A stretch of DNA of 64,000 nt, from NCBI GenBank assembly GCA_007751255.1, contig CP036296.1:4526001-4590000 (forward strand). The letters are read 5' to 3'. Positions 26,468 through 35,856 of this stretch are shown here, piece after piece (position 1 is the stretch's first letter; every line of letters starts with the position of its first letter). A program made the position numbers and the translations under genes. The notes beneath the pieces are model-generated. The model was not told the origin of the DNA. It ran no database searches and saw only the letters and a program-made list of their open reading frames with translations. This stretch comes from Engelhardtia mirabilis. GTDB lineage: Bacteria > Planctomycetota > UBA1135 > GCA-002686595.

Positions 26468-27673
26468 GTGGGGTGAGTCAAAGCTTCGACTCATTTGTTT
26501 GCCGGGAACGAGTGGCGTTCGCTGTGTCGCAGTAGCGGCGGAGGCTGGCGAGGATCTGGTCTGCGGTCTTGGTCCAGACGTACGGCTTCGGCTCGTCGTT
26601 GTGGGCATCGATGAACGCCCTCACGTCCTTCTCGAGCGCAGCCGTACTTCGATGGACGCCGCGCTCAGTCACTCGCCGGGAGACGATCGAGAACCAGCTC
26701 TCGACGAGGTTGAGCCAGGACGACGTCGTCGGCGTGAAGTGCACGTGAAATCGGGGTCGGCGTAGCAGCCACCGCTTCACGGCTGGCGTCTTGTGCGTGG
26801 CGTAGTTGTCCATCACGAGGTGGACGTCCAGCTCCTTGGGCACGGACTGCTCGATCTCGCCCAGGAACTTCAGGAACTCCTTCGACCTGTGTCGACGGAA
26901 GCACTTGCCGATGACTCGCCCCGTGGCGATGTCGAGCGCTGCGAACAGCGACGTCGTCCCGTGGCGCACGTAGGTATTCGAGCGTCGCTCCGGGTGCGTC
27001 GGCGTCATCGGCAGCAGGGGCTGAGTGCGATCCAGTGCCTGCATCTGGGACTTCTCGTCGACGCAGAGCACGAGCGCATTGTCCGGAGGGCTCATGTACA
27101 GTCCCACGATGTCCCGGACCTTCTCGACGAACTGAGGGTCGCGGGACAAGGAGAAGGACTCGCTGCGGTCTGGACGAAGGCTGAAGGCCTTCCAGATCCG
27201 CGCCACAGCGCTCTGAGACAATCCGAGCTCGTTCGCGACTTGGCGGGAGCTCCAGTGGGTCCCGGTTTTCGGCGTACGGTGGAGCGTCATGTCCACGACG
27301 CGGGCGACATCGTCATCTGAGACGCTCCTCGGCCGTCCAATCCGAGGCTCGTCGTACAGCGCGTCCAGACGCTCCTTCACGAATCGGCGACGCCAGCGAC
27401 CAACGGTCTGAAAGTGCAGCCCCAACTCGTCGGCGACATCGGTATTGTCCAGCCCCTTCGCACAGCGAAGGATGGCGCGCGCCCGCACCGCCACTGCCGC
27501 AGGCGTCGAGCGACGCCGAACCAGCCGATTCAACTCCGCGCGCTCCTGCTCGGACAACACGAGCTTCGCCTTCGGCCGTCCCATCTTGGTCGTCATGATG
27601 CAACCATCGGCGCGGCCGAGCCCGACTTGCCCGAAACTTGCAACTTATTAGTCGAATCTTTGACTCGCCCCAC
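26468..27673 (-). mobile_element. IS630-family insertion sequence, complete
   Basis: The element is 1206 bp long. The left end starts GTGGGGTGAGTCAAAGCTTC and the right end, read inward, starts GTGGGGCGAGTCAAAGATTC. These are imperfect terminal inverted repeats of about 26 bp flanked by TA on both sides (26466-26467 and 27674-27675). It carries a single intact transposase gene whose last codons lie inside the left repeat. It abuts the MITE-like element with one shared TA. Confidence 0.92.
26478..27596 (-). CDS. IS630-family transposase
   Basis: The protein has 372 residues and is full length. An N-terminal helix-turn-helix region (about 10-60 and 100-140, [19 protein letters not shown] and [19 protein letters not shown]) binds the inverted repeats. 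A DDE catalytic domain follows with Asp in [10 protein letters not shown], Asp in [10 protein letters not shown] and Glu in [11 protein letters not shown]. The [12 protein letters not shown] block is typical of IS630. It catalyses cut-and-paste transposition into TA. All catalytic residues are intact, so the element may be active, and its enzyme could in principle mobilise related MITEs. Confidence 0.95.
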   Translation of the reverse strand: MTTKMGRPKAKLVLSEQERAELNRLVRRRSTPAAVAVRARAILRCAKGLDNTDVADELGLHFQTVGRWRRRFVKERLDALYDEPRIGRPRSVSDDDVARVVDMTLHRTPKTGTHWSSRQVANELGLSQSAVARIWKAFSLRPDRSESFSLSRDPQFVEKVRDIVGLYMSPPDNALVLCVDEKSQMQALDRTQPLLPMTPTHPERRSNTYVRHGTTSLFAALDIATGRVIGKCFRRHRSKEFLKFLGEIEQSVPKELDVHLVMDNYATHKTPAVKRWLLRRPRFHVHFTPTTSSWLNLVESWFSIVSRRVTERGVHRSTAALEKDVRAFIDAHNDEPKPYVWTKTADQILASLRRYCDTANATRSRQTNESKL

Positions 27674-27961
27674 TAGCCGTTCGTAATTGGGCCCCATCGT
27701 CTCCGCGGGAACAGCCTTGCAATCCCGACTGGGAGGGGACCATCGTCCTTCGGCGGATCACTCCAGTGAGATTCGAGTAGTCAACCGCCGCTTGCGATCG
27801 ACATCGAATCAACCGAACTGGAGCAAGTTCCCGTGCGTTCACACGACTACCTGGCCGTACTGTCCCCCATCGTCCAAGCCGCGCTCCCAGCCACCGCGCA
27901 GACGCCCCAGACCCCTTGCGGCGACCACAGTCCCGGCTAGTCGGTTCCCGCTTCAACCCAG

Positions 27962-28237
27962 GTGAACGGATCCGGCGCAACTGGCGCCGCCGCTACGAAC
28001 CAAGCCAAGGCCAACCTGTTGCCCGTCGGCCTTCATTGCGGTGGGATCCGCAGTGGGCAGAACGAGACATGCGACCAAGACACAGGCTGGCGCAATGGAG
28101 TCGAGCCCACCACCACCACGCCGGTATGGGACCCGATTCAAGGCGATTGGAACTCAACTGCTTCGGTCGGCGGTTCGTCGTTGGTCGGCTGGATCACCTG
28201 CTCAGATTGCTACTACGTCGACCCGGGCGAACTGTAG
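27962..28237 (+). CDS. Small hypothetical protein, possibly a truncated secreted protein
   Basis: The frame has 91 residues with a weak GTG start at 27962; it is open for seven further codons upstream to a stop at 27938. It is polar and Cys-containing (LHCGGIRSGQNETCDQDTG, WITCSDCYYVDPGEL), with composition like an extracellular domain but no signal peptide. It may be the remaining 3' end of a gene disrupted when the IS630 element entered about 290 bases upstream, or a spurious frame. The following gene starts about 140 bases downstream. I see no function. Confidence 0.35.
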   Translation: MNGSGATGAAATNQAKANLLPVGLHCGGIRSGQNETCDQDTGWRNGVEPTTTTPVWDPIQGDWNSTASVGGSSLVGWITCSDCYYVDPGEL

Positions 28238-28380
28238 AACTCCCGACTTCGACTCGCCTGAGGATCGGCGCGGAGTGGCCCAGGGGCGATCCCGCATTCG
28301 GATCGGCTTCGCCTCGACTGCCGTACCTGGCCGTTCGAGGCGAATCAGAGTCCGATTCAGGTGACTGAACCGTGTTTGCA

Positions 28381-30396
28381 ATGAGAACCCGTCGCACATC
28401 ACTGCTGTTGCTAGCCTCGATCGCGCTGCCACTGGGCGCAATCTGGTTCCTGTCGAGGCTAGGGGGCGGCTCGAGCGAGCAAGACCAGGAGCCGGGTCGC
28501 GCGAGCGGCGGCCCTCCCGAGGCTGAGGCACCCGAGGCAGAGGCACCCGAGGCAGAGGCACCCGAGGCAGGGGCACCCGAGGTTGGGCCCGAGGTTCTCG
28601 GATTGCACGACAACAGTCGGTCAACCGGGACGTCACCCGATCGCGAAGCAGTGCCTCCGCAGATGAAGGCGATGGTCTTTCGCTTCCACGTGCCGGATTC
28701 ACGCAACGAATCGCCTCCGGGCGTCGAAGGTCTCCCGGGCCGAAAGCCGGCGCCCGTCGACGGAGTTGCCCGGATGCGGTTCGTCAGCCCATTCGACGGC
28801 GAGATCGCCATTCGAGTGGAAGACGGGTCGGCACGGGTCGAAATCCCGCCTTCCCAACTGCCTGTCGAGTGGTACGAGTCCCTCGAGCAGCAGAGCGTGG
28901 ATGTCGCGTTCGATTCGCGCGGCGAACTGCGCTCCAGCTCGGGTAGTGGGGTACTCGAGATCGTCGACGTCACAAGATCGGAGATCCCATTGTGCTTCGA
29001 CGTGCGACTGGAGTCGCCCGCGGAGTGGGACGTGCGAGTGGTCAGCTCGACGGGCGAGCAGATTCCAGACTCCGCGATCCAGGTCTTGCTGACGCCGGGC
29101 TCCAGGTGGCTCGCGCCCGCATTGGCCGCTCCCTCCGAGCATGCCGAGCCCTGTCCGTTGGACGCGCGCGACGGCGTCGTCAGCCTTCCGGCGCTCGAGA
29201 ATCCGAACGGGATCTACTGGCTCGGCGCTGAAGGCTACAGCTGGACCCCGTTCCGCTGGTCTCGGCGCGGTGAGCTTGGTCACCTGGTCGAGCTGGACGC
29301 ACCTGCACGCTTGACCCTCGACGCTCCGGCATCGCTGGCCCAGGTCGAATGCGACGTGCTCCTGTTCCACCCGTCGCGGATGTGGGGCGAACGCCCCCTG
29401 CTCAGGCTCCCTTACTGGCTCGGTAGGAACTCGCACGTCGCGATCCCGTCGGGCCGCCACCTCGTCGTCGTTCGGCTTCCGGGGCACGAGTCCAAGCCCC
29501 TGGCATGGCCCACGGAACTGATCGCCGAACCCGGCCGGGACTATCGGATGGAGCTCTGGAGCACGACCGATGCCCGCGCCGTATCGATCGCCATCTCGGT
29601 GAATCCGCAGGCCCCACCCTTCGATTGGACCCTCTGGCTGCTGGGCGACGGCACTCCTGGCACAAGCAAGCGAGTGGTCGCTGCCTCGGCTGAGGACGAC
29701 TTCGGGACGCCAGAGAGGACCATTACCTGGACCGCGCTGCCTCTCGGCTTCTATGCGCTCCAGATCGATTCGGGTGTCTCCCTCGCGTTCCGTGTGAACC
29801 CAAGTTCGACCGTCATGGAGGCAGGCTTCGATCTGCAGGACTTCGTGGAGGTCGGCGTCTACTTGCCGCCGAGTCAGACGAGCGAAGGGGGCGCCCCGTC
29901 GCTCCCAGCGGCCGAGCCCGTCTGGGTCAGGGGCTCGATCGTCCTCGGGGACACCAGCGACTGGCCGACGATTCCTTTCCCCGCAGCCGAGCTGGGCGCG
30001 CCGGAAGCTCGAGTCGTCATGGTCCGCGGTCCCAGGGCATCGCAGCTCAGGATCTCCTACTCCGACGGCCCCGGTGTCGAAGGGGCAGTGCTCCATCTCG
30101 GCGACGCCAACCATGAAGAGGTCGAGCCACGCCCTCGTGCCATGCTGATCTGGTCGAAGGACGAGCCCCGCCCCCCGATGGGATGGCTCTCGGGCGTGCT
30201 CCTCGAGCGACGCGATGGCACGCGCTCGTCGGACCCGCCGGTCACCTTCACGGACGAGGTCGGGATCACTGGCGTCGGATCGGACGATCCTGATGTATCC
30301 AGGATCTACCTTCCTGCCTTCGCGGAGAATCAGTCCATCGGCGCCTGGTATCCGCTGCCGGGCCCACCGTCGACGACACGAATCCGTGACCTCTGA
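28381..30396 (+). CDS. Large exported or membrane-anchored protein of unknown function
   Basis: The protein has 671 residues from ATG 28381; a GTG three codons earlier (28372) is an alternative. An N-terminal hydrophobic helix (TSLLLLASIALPLGAIWFL) anchors or exports it. It is followed by a short Glu/Ala/Pro repeat, where EAEAP recurs three times through a 15-bp DNA repeat at about 28520-28580. The rest is beta-rich without recognisable catalytic motifs and looks like several carboxypeptidase-regulatory or Ig-like extracellular domains. Base composition is somewhat less GC-skewed than the flanking genes. Neighbours give no functional hint. Confidence 0.7.
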   Translation: MRTRRTSLLLLASIALPLGAIWFLSRLGGGSSEQDQEPGRASGGPPEAEAPEAEAPEAEAPEAGAPEVGPEVLGLHDNSRSTGTSPDREAVPPQMKAMVFRFHVPDSRNESPPGVEGLPGRKPAPVDGVARMRFVSPFDGEIAIRVEDGSARVEIPPSQLPVEWYESLEQQSVDVAFDSRGELRSSSGSGVLEIVDVTRSEIPLCFDVRLESPAEWDVRVVSSTGEQIPDSAIQVLLTPGSRWLAPALAAPSEHAEPCPLDARDGVVSLPALENPNGIYWLGAEGYSWTPFRWSRRGELGHLVELDAPARLTLDAPASLAQVECDVLLFHPSRMWGERPLLRLPYWLGRNSHVAIPSGRHLVVVRLPGHESKPLAWPTELIAEPGRDYRMELWSTTDARAVSIAISVNPQAPPFDWTLWLLGDGTPGTSKRVVAASAEDDFGTPERTITWTALPLGFYALQIDSGVSLAFRVNPSSTVMEAGFDLQDFVEVGVYLPPSQTSEGGAPSLPAAEPVWVRGSIVLGDTSDWPTIPFPAAELGAPEARVVMVRGPRASQLRISYSDGPGVEGAVLHLGDANHEEVEPRPRAMLIWSKDEPRPPMGWLSGVLLERRDGTRSSDPPVTFTDEVGITGVGSDDPDVSRIYLPAFAENQSIGAWYPLPGPPSTTRIRDL

Positions 30397-30621
30397 GACG
30401 GCGAGCCGTACCTGAGCGATCCGGTCGCTGGGGACTGGCGAAGCTGGGCCAAGGGTCCGCCCGTCGAGTTGACGCACCGCACGCTCCTGTCGATGCAGCG
30501 GATTGACCGTCGCTGCCTGGGGCGCTTCCGACGGCATGCTCCATTGGGGACTCTCGAGCCCGCGATGGCGCTCGAAGGCGTGACGGCAGACTGCCGACCG
30601 CGCACGCCTTCGAGCTTGCGA

Positions 30622-32781
30622 TCAGTCGCCGATCGAGAGATCGACGCCCCCCGCCAGGACGATGTCCAGAGCCGACGGATCCACGAAGACCCCCTGGCTG
30701 TAGAGCTTCGCGCCGAGCAGCGCCGCGTCCATCGGGATCGGCACGTCGATCAGCGCGGGTGCGCCGGGGCCGCCCCAGACGGCGGGGCCGAGCAGGATCG
30801 GGGTGCTCGCCGAGTCGATCAGGATCTCGCCGCTCTGGCTGCCGGGGCCGAAGTCCGGCAGCAGGGTGCCGCAGGGGAAGCCGGGGGCGGGCTGCAGTGA
30901 GACGGCCAGGACCGCCAGGCTGCCGGGCATCAGACCCGCCTGGTTCGCCGGGTCGTCGAGGCGCACCGACATGGGGTGGCCGATCTGAGGCGCCGGCGAG
31001 ATCGCCAGGCTCTGGGCGGGAGCGGTCCCGCTGCACGGGTCGCGCGGAAGGGCCAGGGCCAGGAACGGCTCCGGCGTCAGGTGCGCCCGCATGCCGCCCG
31101 GGCTCAGGCCGTTCATTCGGCCGACGCCCCACATCTCGCAGTCCCCCACCTCGTTCAGCCCGCGCATCTGCACGTTGGGCGTGCTCTCGAAGTCCATCAC
31201 CTGGGTCCACTGGCTGCCGTCCCAGCGGTAGACGCCCTGCTCGCCGTAGGTGCCCGAGCTCGAGACGAGGTCGCCGCTGGCGCGGTGGACCAGGGTGCTG
31301 CCCCCGCCGGGAGACGCGTATTGGGTCCAGGATGATCCGTCCCAGTGCACGAACAGCGGCACGCGCACGGCCAAGAGGCCCTGGATCTCGGTGTAGAAGC
31401 CGCTGGCCCACACGTCGTCGCTGGCGATGGCCTCGACCGCGTAGATCTGCTGGTCGATGCCGGGGGTCGGCCCGGGCACGTGCTCCCAGGTCGAGCCGTC
31501 CCAGTGCGCCAGGTAGGAGTAGGGCGTGAAGTCGCCGTCGTGGGCACCGCCACCGGCCCAGATGTCGTCGCTCGCGATCGCGGAGGCGGCGATCAGCGAG
31601 TGACCCCCGCCGTAGCCGATCTTGTTGTCGAAGAAGGGCGTGTCGACCACCGTGAAGTCACTGCCGTCCCAGTGCATGGCGAGGGAGCGCTGCTCGCCCA
31701 GGGCACTGGCCTGGAAGCCGAGCCACTCGCCGAAGAACCAGATGTCGTCCGGCGCGACGACCTCGATGTCGTTCACGTGGGGACCGCTGCCACCGGAGGT
31801 CTGGGGCGCGGGGACGACCTCCCAGCTCGTGCCGTCGAAGTGCAGCACGAGGATCTGCGAGCCGACGAATCCGTCGGGGCTGACCACGCGGGCGCTGCCG
31901 GCCGCCCACACGTCGTCGGACGCGACGACTGCCACCGCATTGAGGGTCGAATAGCCGCCTCCGGGATACGGCTCGGGGTGCGGCAGGTCGGCGACGGTCC
32001 AGGTCGTGCCGTCGAAGTGCTCGGCGTAGACATAGGTCTCGCTGACGATGGGGAAGTCGAACTCGAAGCGCCAGCCGACGGCCCACACGTCGTCGGGCCC
32101 GGTGCCCTCGACGTCGGTGAACATCACACCCGACTGAATCGCCGGTTGCGGCACGATGTCCCAGTCACCGCAGGGATCCGACCCGGCCTGGAGCGGCGTG
32201 TCGTCGAGCCCGTAGAGCTCGAAGGCGAGGTCCGCGTCGAGGTCGTAGGTGTAGCTGCTCTGGTAGGGAACCCACGGGCCGCCGGGCTCGTGGCGGACCA
32301 CGAAGGGGTTGTCGTTGGGCTGGCCAAAGTTCGAGATCGACCAGTCCCAGATGCCCGTCACGTCGACCTGCACCGAGAGGTAGGCGCGGTCGGTGGAGAC
32401 GAAGGGGGGATCCAGGGTCATGTCGATCAGCGTCGGGCCCTTCAGCACGACGAGGTCCGGGTCGCCGTCGACGAAGGTCTCTTCACGCAGCAGTGCGCCG
32501 GGCCCCTGGGGCGTCCAGGCATAGAGGCGCAGCGTCGCCGCGTGGAAGGTCCCCGGGGCGCACGGCAGGCAGCCGCTTCCGAACGCCCGCACGCGGTGCA
32601 CGTCCCCCACCACGTGGAAGTCGTCCGCGGCCTCGAGGAAGTCGGGAGCGACGACCGAGGGCACGGTGGCCCAGTAGTGGACCTGCTGCTGCAGGAGCAG
32701 TTCGAGCGGGCCGGTCTGGGCGAGCGCGAGCGGGGCCGCGAGCGCCGTGGCGCCGAGGGCGGGGAGGAGGGATCGAAGCAT
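30622..32781 (-). CDS. Large secreted repeat protein with shared C-terminal module
   Basis: The protein has 719 residues from ATG 32781, which opens a signal peptide (MLRSLLPALGATALAAPLALA). The centre has at least six repeats of the pattern ..AIASDDVWA.G.....(L/V)HWDGSSW..V, i.e. SDDVWA/HFDGTTW blocks, the signature of a bacterial beta-propeller whose blades each carry DDVWAVG. The last 135 residues (VRLDDPANQAG...AALLGAKLYSQG...) form the C-terminal module seen on other secreted proteins here. It is probably extracellular; ligand unknown. A truncated, decayed copy of its central part lies at 25674-26150. Confidence 0.85.
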   Translation of the reverse strand: MLRSLLPALGATALAAPLALAQTGPLELLLQQQVHYWATVPSVVAPDFLEAADDFHVVGDVHRVRAFGSGCLPCAPGTFHAATLRLYAWTPQGPGALLREETFVDGDPDLVVLKGPTLIDMTLDPPFVSTDRAYLSVQVDVTGIWDWSISNFGQPNDNPFVVRHEPGGPWVPYQSSYTYDLDADLAFELYGLDDTPLQAGSDPCGDWDIVPQPAIQSGVMFTDVEGTGPDDVWAVGWRFEFDFPIVSETYVYAEHFDGTTWTVADLPHPEPYPGGGYSTLNAVAVVASDDVWAAGSARVVSPDGFVGSQILVLHFDGTSWEVVPAPQTSGGSGPHVNDIEVVAPDDIWFFGEWLGFQASALGEQRSLAMHWDGSDFTVVDTPFFDNKIGYGGGHSLIAASAIASDDIWAGGGAHDGDFTPYSYLAHWDGSTWEHVPGPTPGIDQQIYAVEAIASDDVWASGFYTEIQGLLAVRVPLFVHWDGSSWTQYASPGGGSTLVHRASGDLVSSSGTYGEQGVYRWDGSQWTQVMDFESTPNVQMRGLNEVGDCEMWGVGRMNGLSPGGMRAHLTPEPFLALALPRDPCSGTAPAQSLAISPAPQIGHPMSVRLDDPANQAGLMPGSLAVLAVSLQPAPGFPCGTLLPDFGPGSQSGEILIDSASTPILLGPAVWGGPGAPALIDVPIPMDAALLGAKLYSQGVFVDPSALDIVLAGGVDLSIGD

Positions 32782-33008
32782 GGTTGGTTGGAGGTGTGGG
32801 CGGTGAGCGGGCGACTCTCCACCTGGGGGCAAACTCCGTTCCACCCCGCCAGTCGGCGCTGGAGCGTGGTCGGGCCCCTCGAAATCCAGCATCTGGACGG
32901 CCAGTCGGGCGGATGGACCCGTCGCGCCCGAGCGTTCCAACCGGGTCGACCTGTGAGGGAACGCCGGCCGAGCCCCACGGGTTCCCGCCTGACCGCCGAG
33001 CCGGGACG

Positions 33009-33371
33009 CTACGTCGCGAGCCAGGCCGACGGGATCAAGTGGCCGTTCACGAACAGAAGCAGAGCGAGGACGGGAAGCGCCGCGACGGCGAGACCGTCCT
33101 TCGTCGCATCGGGACGCCCGGTCCGACTCCCTGCAAAGCTCAGGCACAGCCCGAGCACTAGCGTCGGCAACGAACCGAACAGAATGCCGATGGCGATCGG
33201 AGAAACGAACCAATCGGCCCATTCCGCCCGCTTGAACGCGGCCACCAGCACGATGCCGAGCACCTGCGCCAAGGCCAACAGGCGCGCGAGGCCCGCGACG
33301 AACTTCCACCGTCCGCCCGTCGACGCTTCAGGGGATCGCGCTTGGTCTCTATTCCGCCCGTTGCCAGTCAA
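33009..33371 (-). CDS. Small multi-pass membrane protein
   Basis: About 120 residues if the TTG at 33371 is used; no ATG or GTG is available close to the hydrophobic part, so the start is uncertain. Three hydrophobic helices are visible (LARLLALAQVLGIVLVAAF, ISPIAIGILFGSLPTLVLGL-like and LAVAALPVLALLLFV), with a conserved-looking WADWF between the first two. The reading frame continues upstream through non-coding sequence, so it is not delimited by composition. No family recognised. Confidence 0.45.
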   Translation of the reverse strand: MTGNGRNRDQARSPEASTGGRWKFVAGLARLLALAQVLGIVLVAAFKRAEWADWFVSPIAIGILFGSLPTLVLGLCLSFAGSRTGRPDATKDGLAVAALPVLALLLFVNGHLIPSAWLAT

Positions 33372-33734
33372 GGATCCTCTCGGCCACCCGCTCCAGGCCG
33401 AGGCTATCGGCTCCGGATCGTGCAGGGCGCGCGTTCTCTTGCAAAGCGGCCGGGATTGGCTGAAGAGAACCCTGCCGAGGAGCGCCTTGTCGCTCGCTCG
33501 AGCTGCCACTGTCCTCCCGCGGCCCGTGCAGCGACGGCGCGGATGCCACCGGCCGCGGGCGGTCTTCGAGCCGCGGAGGATGGCAGGCCATTCAGGTGGT
33601 TCGAAGTCCGGGCACCGCCCCCACACGGGCTCATCCAGCCTCCCGGGAGCTGGAGCAAGTCCTGGCGCTTCCCGCAGGACCGCACACAGGGTCACCCACC
33701 AACGCGCACTACGCGCCCCGAAAGAAGCCGACCG
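33372..33734. other. Intergenic region with no recognised gene
   Basis: There are 363 bases between the small membrane protein and the NADP-dependent oxidoreductase. Open frames on both strands here are extensions of the flanking genes and show no domain features. It presumably holds the divergent promoters. Confidence 0.45.
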
Positions 33735-34766
33735 ATGAGCCAATCCAAGAGCGTCAACCGTCGATTCGTGCTGGCGCAGCGCCCCACGGGCGAGCCCGAC
33801 AACGACACGCTGCGGCTCGAGACCGCTGATCTGCCGACTCCTGCCGCAGGGCAGATGCTGCTGCGCAACGAGTACCTGTCGCTCGATCCCTACATGCGCG
33901 GTCGCATGAGCGACGCGCCCTCCTACGCCGAGCCCGTGGCCCTGGGCGAGGTCATGGTCGGCGGCACCGTCTCCCAGGTCGTCACCTCGCAGGTCGAGGG
34001 CTTCGCTGAAGGCGACTGGGCCGTCGCGTTCGGTGGCTGGCAGGACTACGCCCTTTCGGACGGCAAGGGGGTCATCAACCTGGGCAAGAACCCGGAGAAC
34101 CCCTCGTGGTCCCTGGGCGTCCTCGGAATGCCCGGCCTGACCGCCTGGGCCGGACTCACGCAGATCGGACGCCCCGAGGCGGGTGAGACGCTGGTGGTCG
34201 CTGGCGCGAGCGGGCCGGTCGGCGCGACGGTCGGTCAAGTGGGCAAGATCCTTGGCTGTCGCGTCGTGGGGATCGCCGGTGGGCCGCAGAAGTGCGGCCA
34301 CGTGGTCGACACCCTGGGCTTCGACGACTGCATCGACTACAAGGCCAGCGGCTTCCCGGACGCCCTCGCAACAGCGGCATCGGACGGAATCGACGTCTAC
34401 TACGAGAACGTCGGTGGCGCCGTGTTCGACGCGGTCCTGCCCCTGCTCAACACCTCCGCACGCATCCCCGTCTGCGGCCTGATCTCGCAGTACAACGCCA
34501 CGTCCCTGCCCGAGGGGCCCGACCGCATGGGCTACCTGATGGGACAGGTCTTGCGTCGGCGGATCACGATGCGTGGCTTCATCGTCTTCGACGACTTCGG
34601 GCACCTCTACCCCGAGTTCGCGAGCCAGATGACGACCTGGGTCAAGCAAGGCAAGGTCCGCTACCGCGAGGAAGTGATCGCAGGGCTCGAACAGGCGCCC
34701 GCGGCGTTCGTCGGCCTGCTTCGAGGCGAGGCGTTCGGCAAGCGCGTGGTTCACCTCGACGACTAG
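33735..34766 (+). CDS. NADP-dependent oxidoreductase, MDR superfamily (CurA/leukotriene B4 dehydrogenase type)
   Basis: The protein has 343 residues from ATG 33735. It is a zinc-independent medium-chain dehydrogenase/reductase: N-terminal GroES-like domain (LSLDPYMRGRMSD is characteristic), then a Rossmann domain with VAGASGPVGATVGQVGKILG (about 151-170) and YYENVGG. Family members reduce alpha,beta-unsaturated ketones or aldehydes with NADPH. It is cytoplasmic and of typical length. It is convergent with the short-chain dehydrogenase gene, 91 bases apart. Confidence 0.9.
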   Translation: MSQSKSVNRRFVLAQRPTGEPDNDTLRLETADLPTPAAGQMLLRNEYLSLDPYMRGRMSDAPSYAEPVALGEVMVGGTVSQVVTSQVEGFAEGDWAVAFGGWQDYALSDGKGVINLGKNPENPSWSLGVLGMPGLTAWAGLTQIGRPEAGETLVVAGASGPVGATVGQVGKILGCRVVGIAGGPQKCGHVVDTLGFDDCIDYKASGFPDALATAASDGIDVYYENVGGAVFDAVLPLLNTSARIPVCGLISQYNATSLPEGPDRMGYLMGQVLRRRITMRGFIVFDDFGHLYPEFASQMTTWVKQGKVRYREEVIAGLEQAPAAFVGLLRGEAFGKRVVHLDD

Positions 34767-34857
34767 CGAACGGCTGGCCAGCTCTGCCGAGATCTACATC
34801 GAGAACGACAGCGCTGTGCCGATGACCTGCTCGCGCGCCCGGCGCGGATCTGTCAGC

Positions 34858-35619
34858 TCACGCCGGCCTCGCCCTGCGCGCGAGGGCGCGCCACAGGGCG
34901 CGGGGCCAACCACGCGTGAGCGCCAGGGGCACCGACAACTGCCAGGGGAAGGCGCAGATCGCCCGTCCGCGCTCGAGGTCGTCGACGATCCGCCGCGCCG
35001 CGCGGGGCGTGTTCCACTTGAAGGGCATGTGGAAGTCGTTGTGGTCGGTCATCTCCGAGGCGACGAAGCCCGGTTGGACGTCGACGACCTGCAAGCCCGT
35101 TCCCGCCAGGTCGACCGTGAGCGTCTCGAGGAACGTCGCCAGGGCGGCCTTGCTGGCGGAGTAGGCGCCGGAGCCGGGCATGCCGCCGCGGCTGGCCAGA
35201 CTGGAGATGCCGCACAGGGTCCCGCGACCGCGTACGCGCATCCGCTCGAGGGCACAGGTGAGCGTCGCCATGGCCCCCACCACGTTGACCAGCAGCACCG
35301 GCTCGACCTCCTCCCAGGTGAGCCGCCTGGCCGTCACCGCCCGTCCGACCCCGGCGTTGGCGATCACCAGGTCGAGCCCGCCCAGGCGCTCGTCCCAGCG
35401 CGTCACGACTTCGCGCACGGCGGCCGTGTCGACCACGTCGAGCACCTCCACCTCCGCCTGGCCGCCGGCCGCGCGCAGCTCCGCAGCCAAGGACTCCAGA
35501 CGGTCGGCGCGCCGGGCGGCGAGCACGACCCGCGTCCCCCGCCGCGACAGCTCGCGGGCGAGCTCCGCGCCGATTCCGCTCGAGGCCCCGGTGATCAGTG
35601 CGCTGTTGAAGTGAGCCAT
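34858..35619 (-). CDS. Short-chain dehydrogenase/reductase
   Basis: The protein has 253 residues from ATG 35619. It is a classical SDR: TGASSGIG cofactor loop at residues 10-17, NAG at 88-90, and catalytic Ser140, Tyr153 and Lys157 (GAYSASKAAL). The Arg-rich end of strand 2 (LAARRADR) suggests NADP(H). The C-terminal 30 residues are basic and could be membrane-associated (LSVPLALTRGWPRALWRALARRAR). Substrate unknown. It is divergent from the phosphoesterase gene. The long frame to 36414 is an antisense shadow. Confidence 0.9.
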   Translation of the reverse strand: MAHFNSALITGASSGIGAELARELSRRGTRVVLAARRADRLESLAAELRAAGGQAEVEVLDVVDTAAVREVVTRWDERLGGLDLVIANAGVGRAVTARRLTWEEVEPVLLVNVVGAMATLTCALERMRVRGRGTLCGISSLASRGGMPGSGAYSASKAALATFLETLTVDLAGTGLQVVDVQPGFVASEMTDHNDFHMPFKWNTPRAARRIVDDLERGRAICAFPWQLSVPLALTRGWPRALWRALARRARPA

Positions 35620-35856
35620 GGCCGGAGTCTGCCGTCCGAGCGCCGTCGAGTCCCGCGCGGAGGCCCTTCGCGAAGGTCCGGTTGCCGATCGCACAAGGCC
35701 CGCCGAGGACGGGATCAAACTTGCATCAACCCCCGAAAGGGGCGCTTGCAAGCCTCCCACCGCGCCGAACGACCGGTTAGACCGAGCCCGCGCACAGGCC
35801 CGGCGACCGTCGCCCGACGCCACGCGCACCGCCTTCGCCCCTGCCCCGACAGCGAC

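Noticed and set aside
27687-27965. Small gene right after the IS630 element
   Set aside because: Arg/Pro/Ser-rich sequence of a random GC-rich frame; no support.
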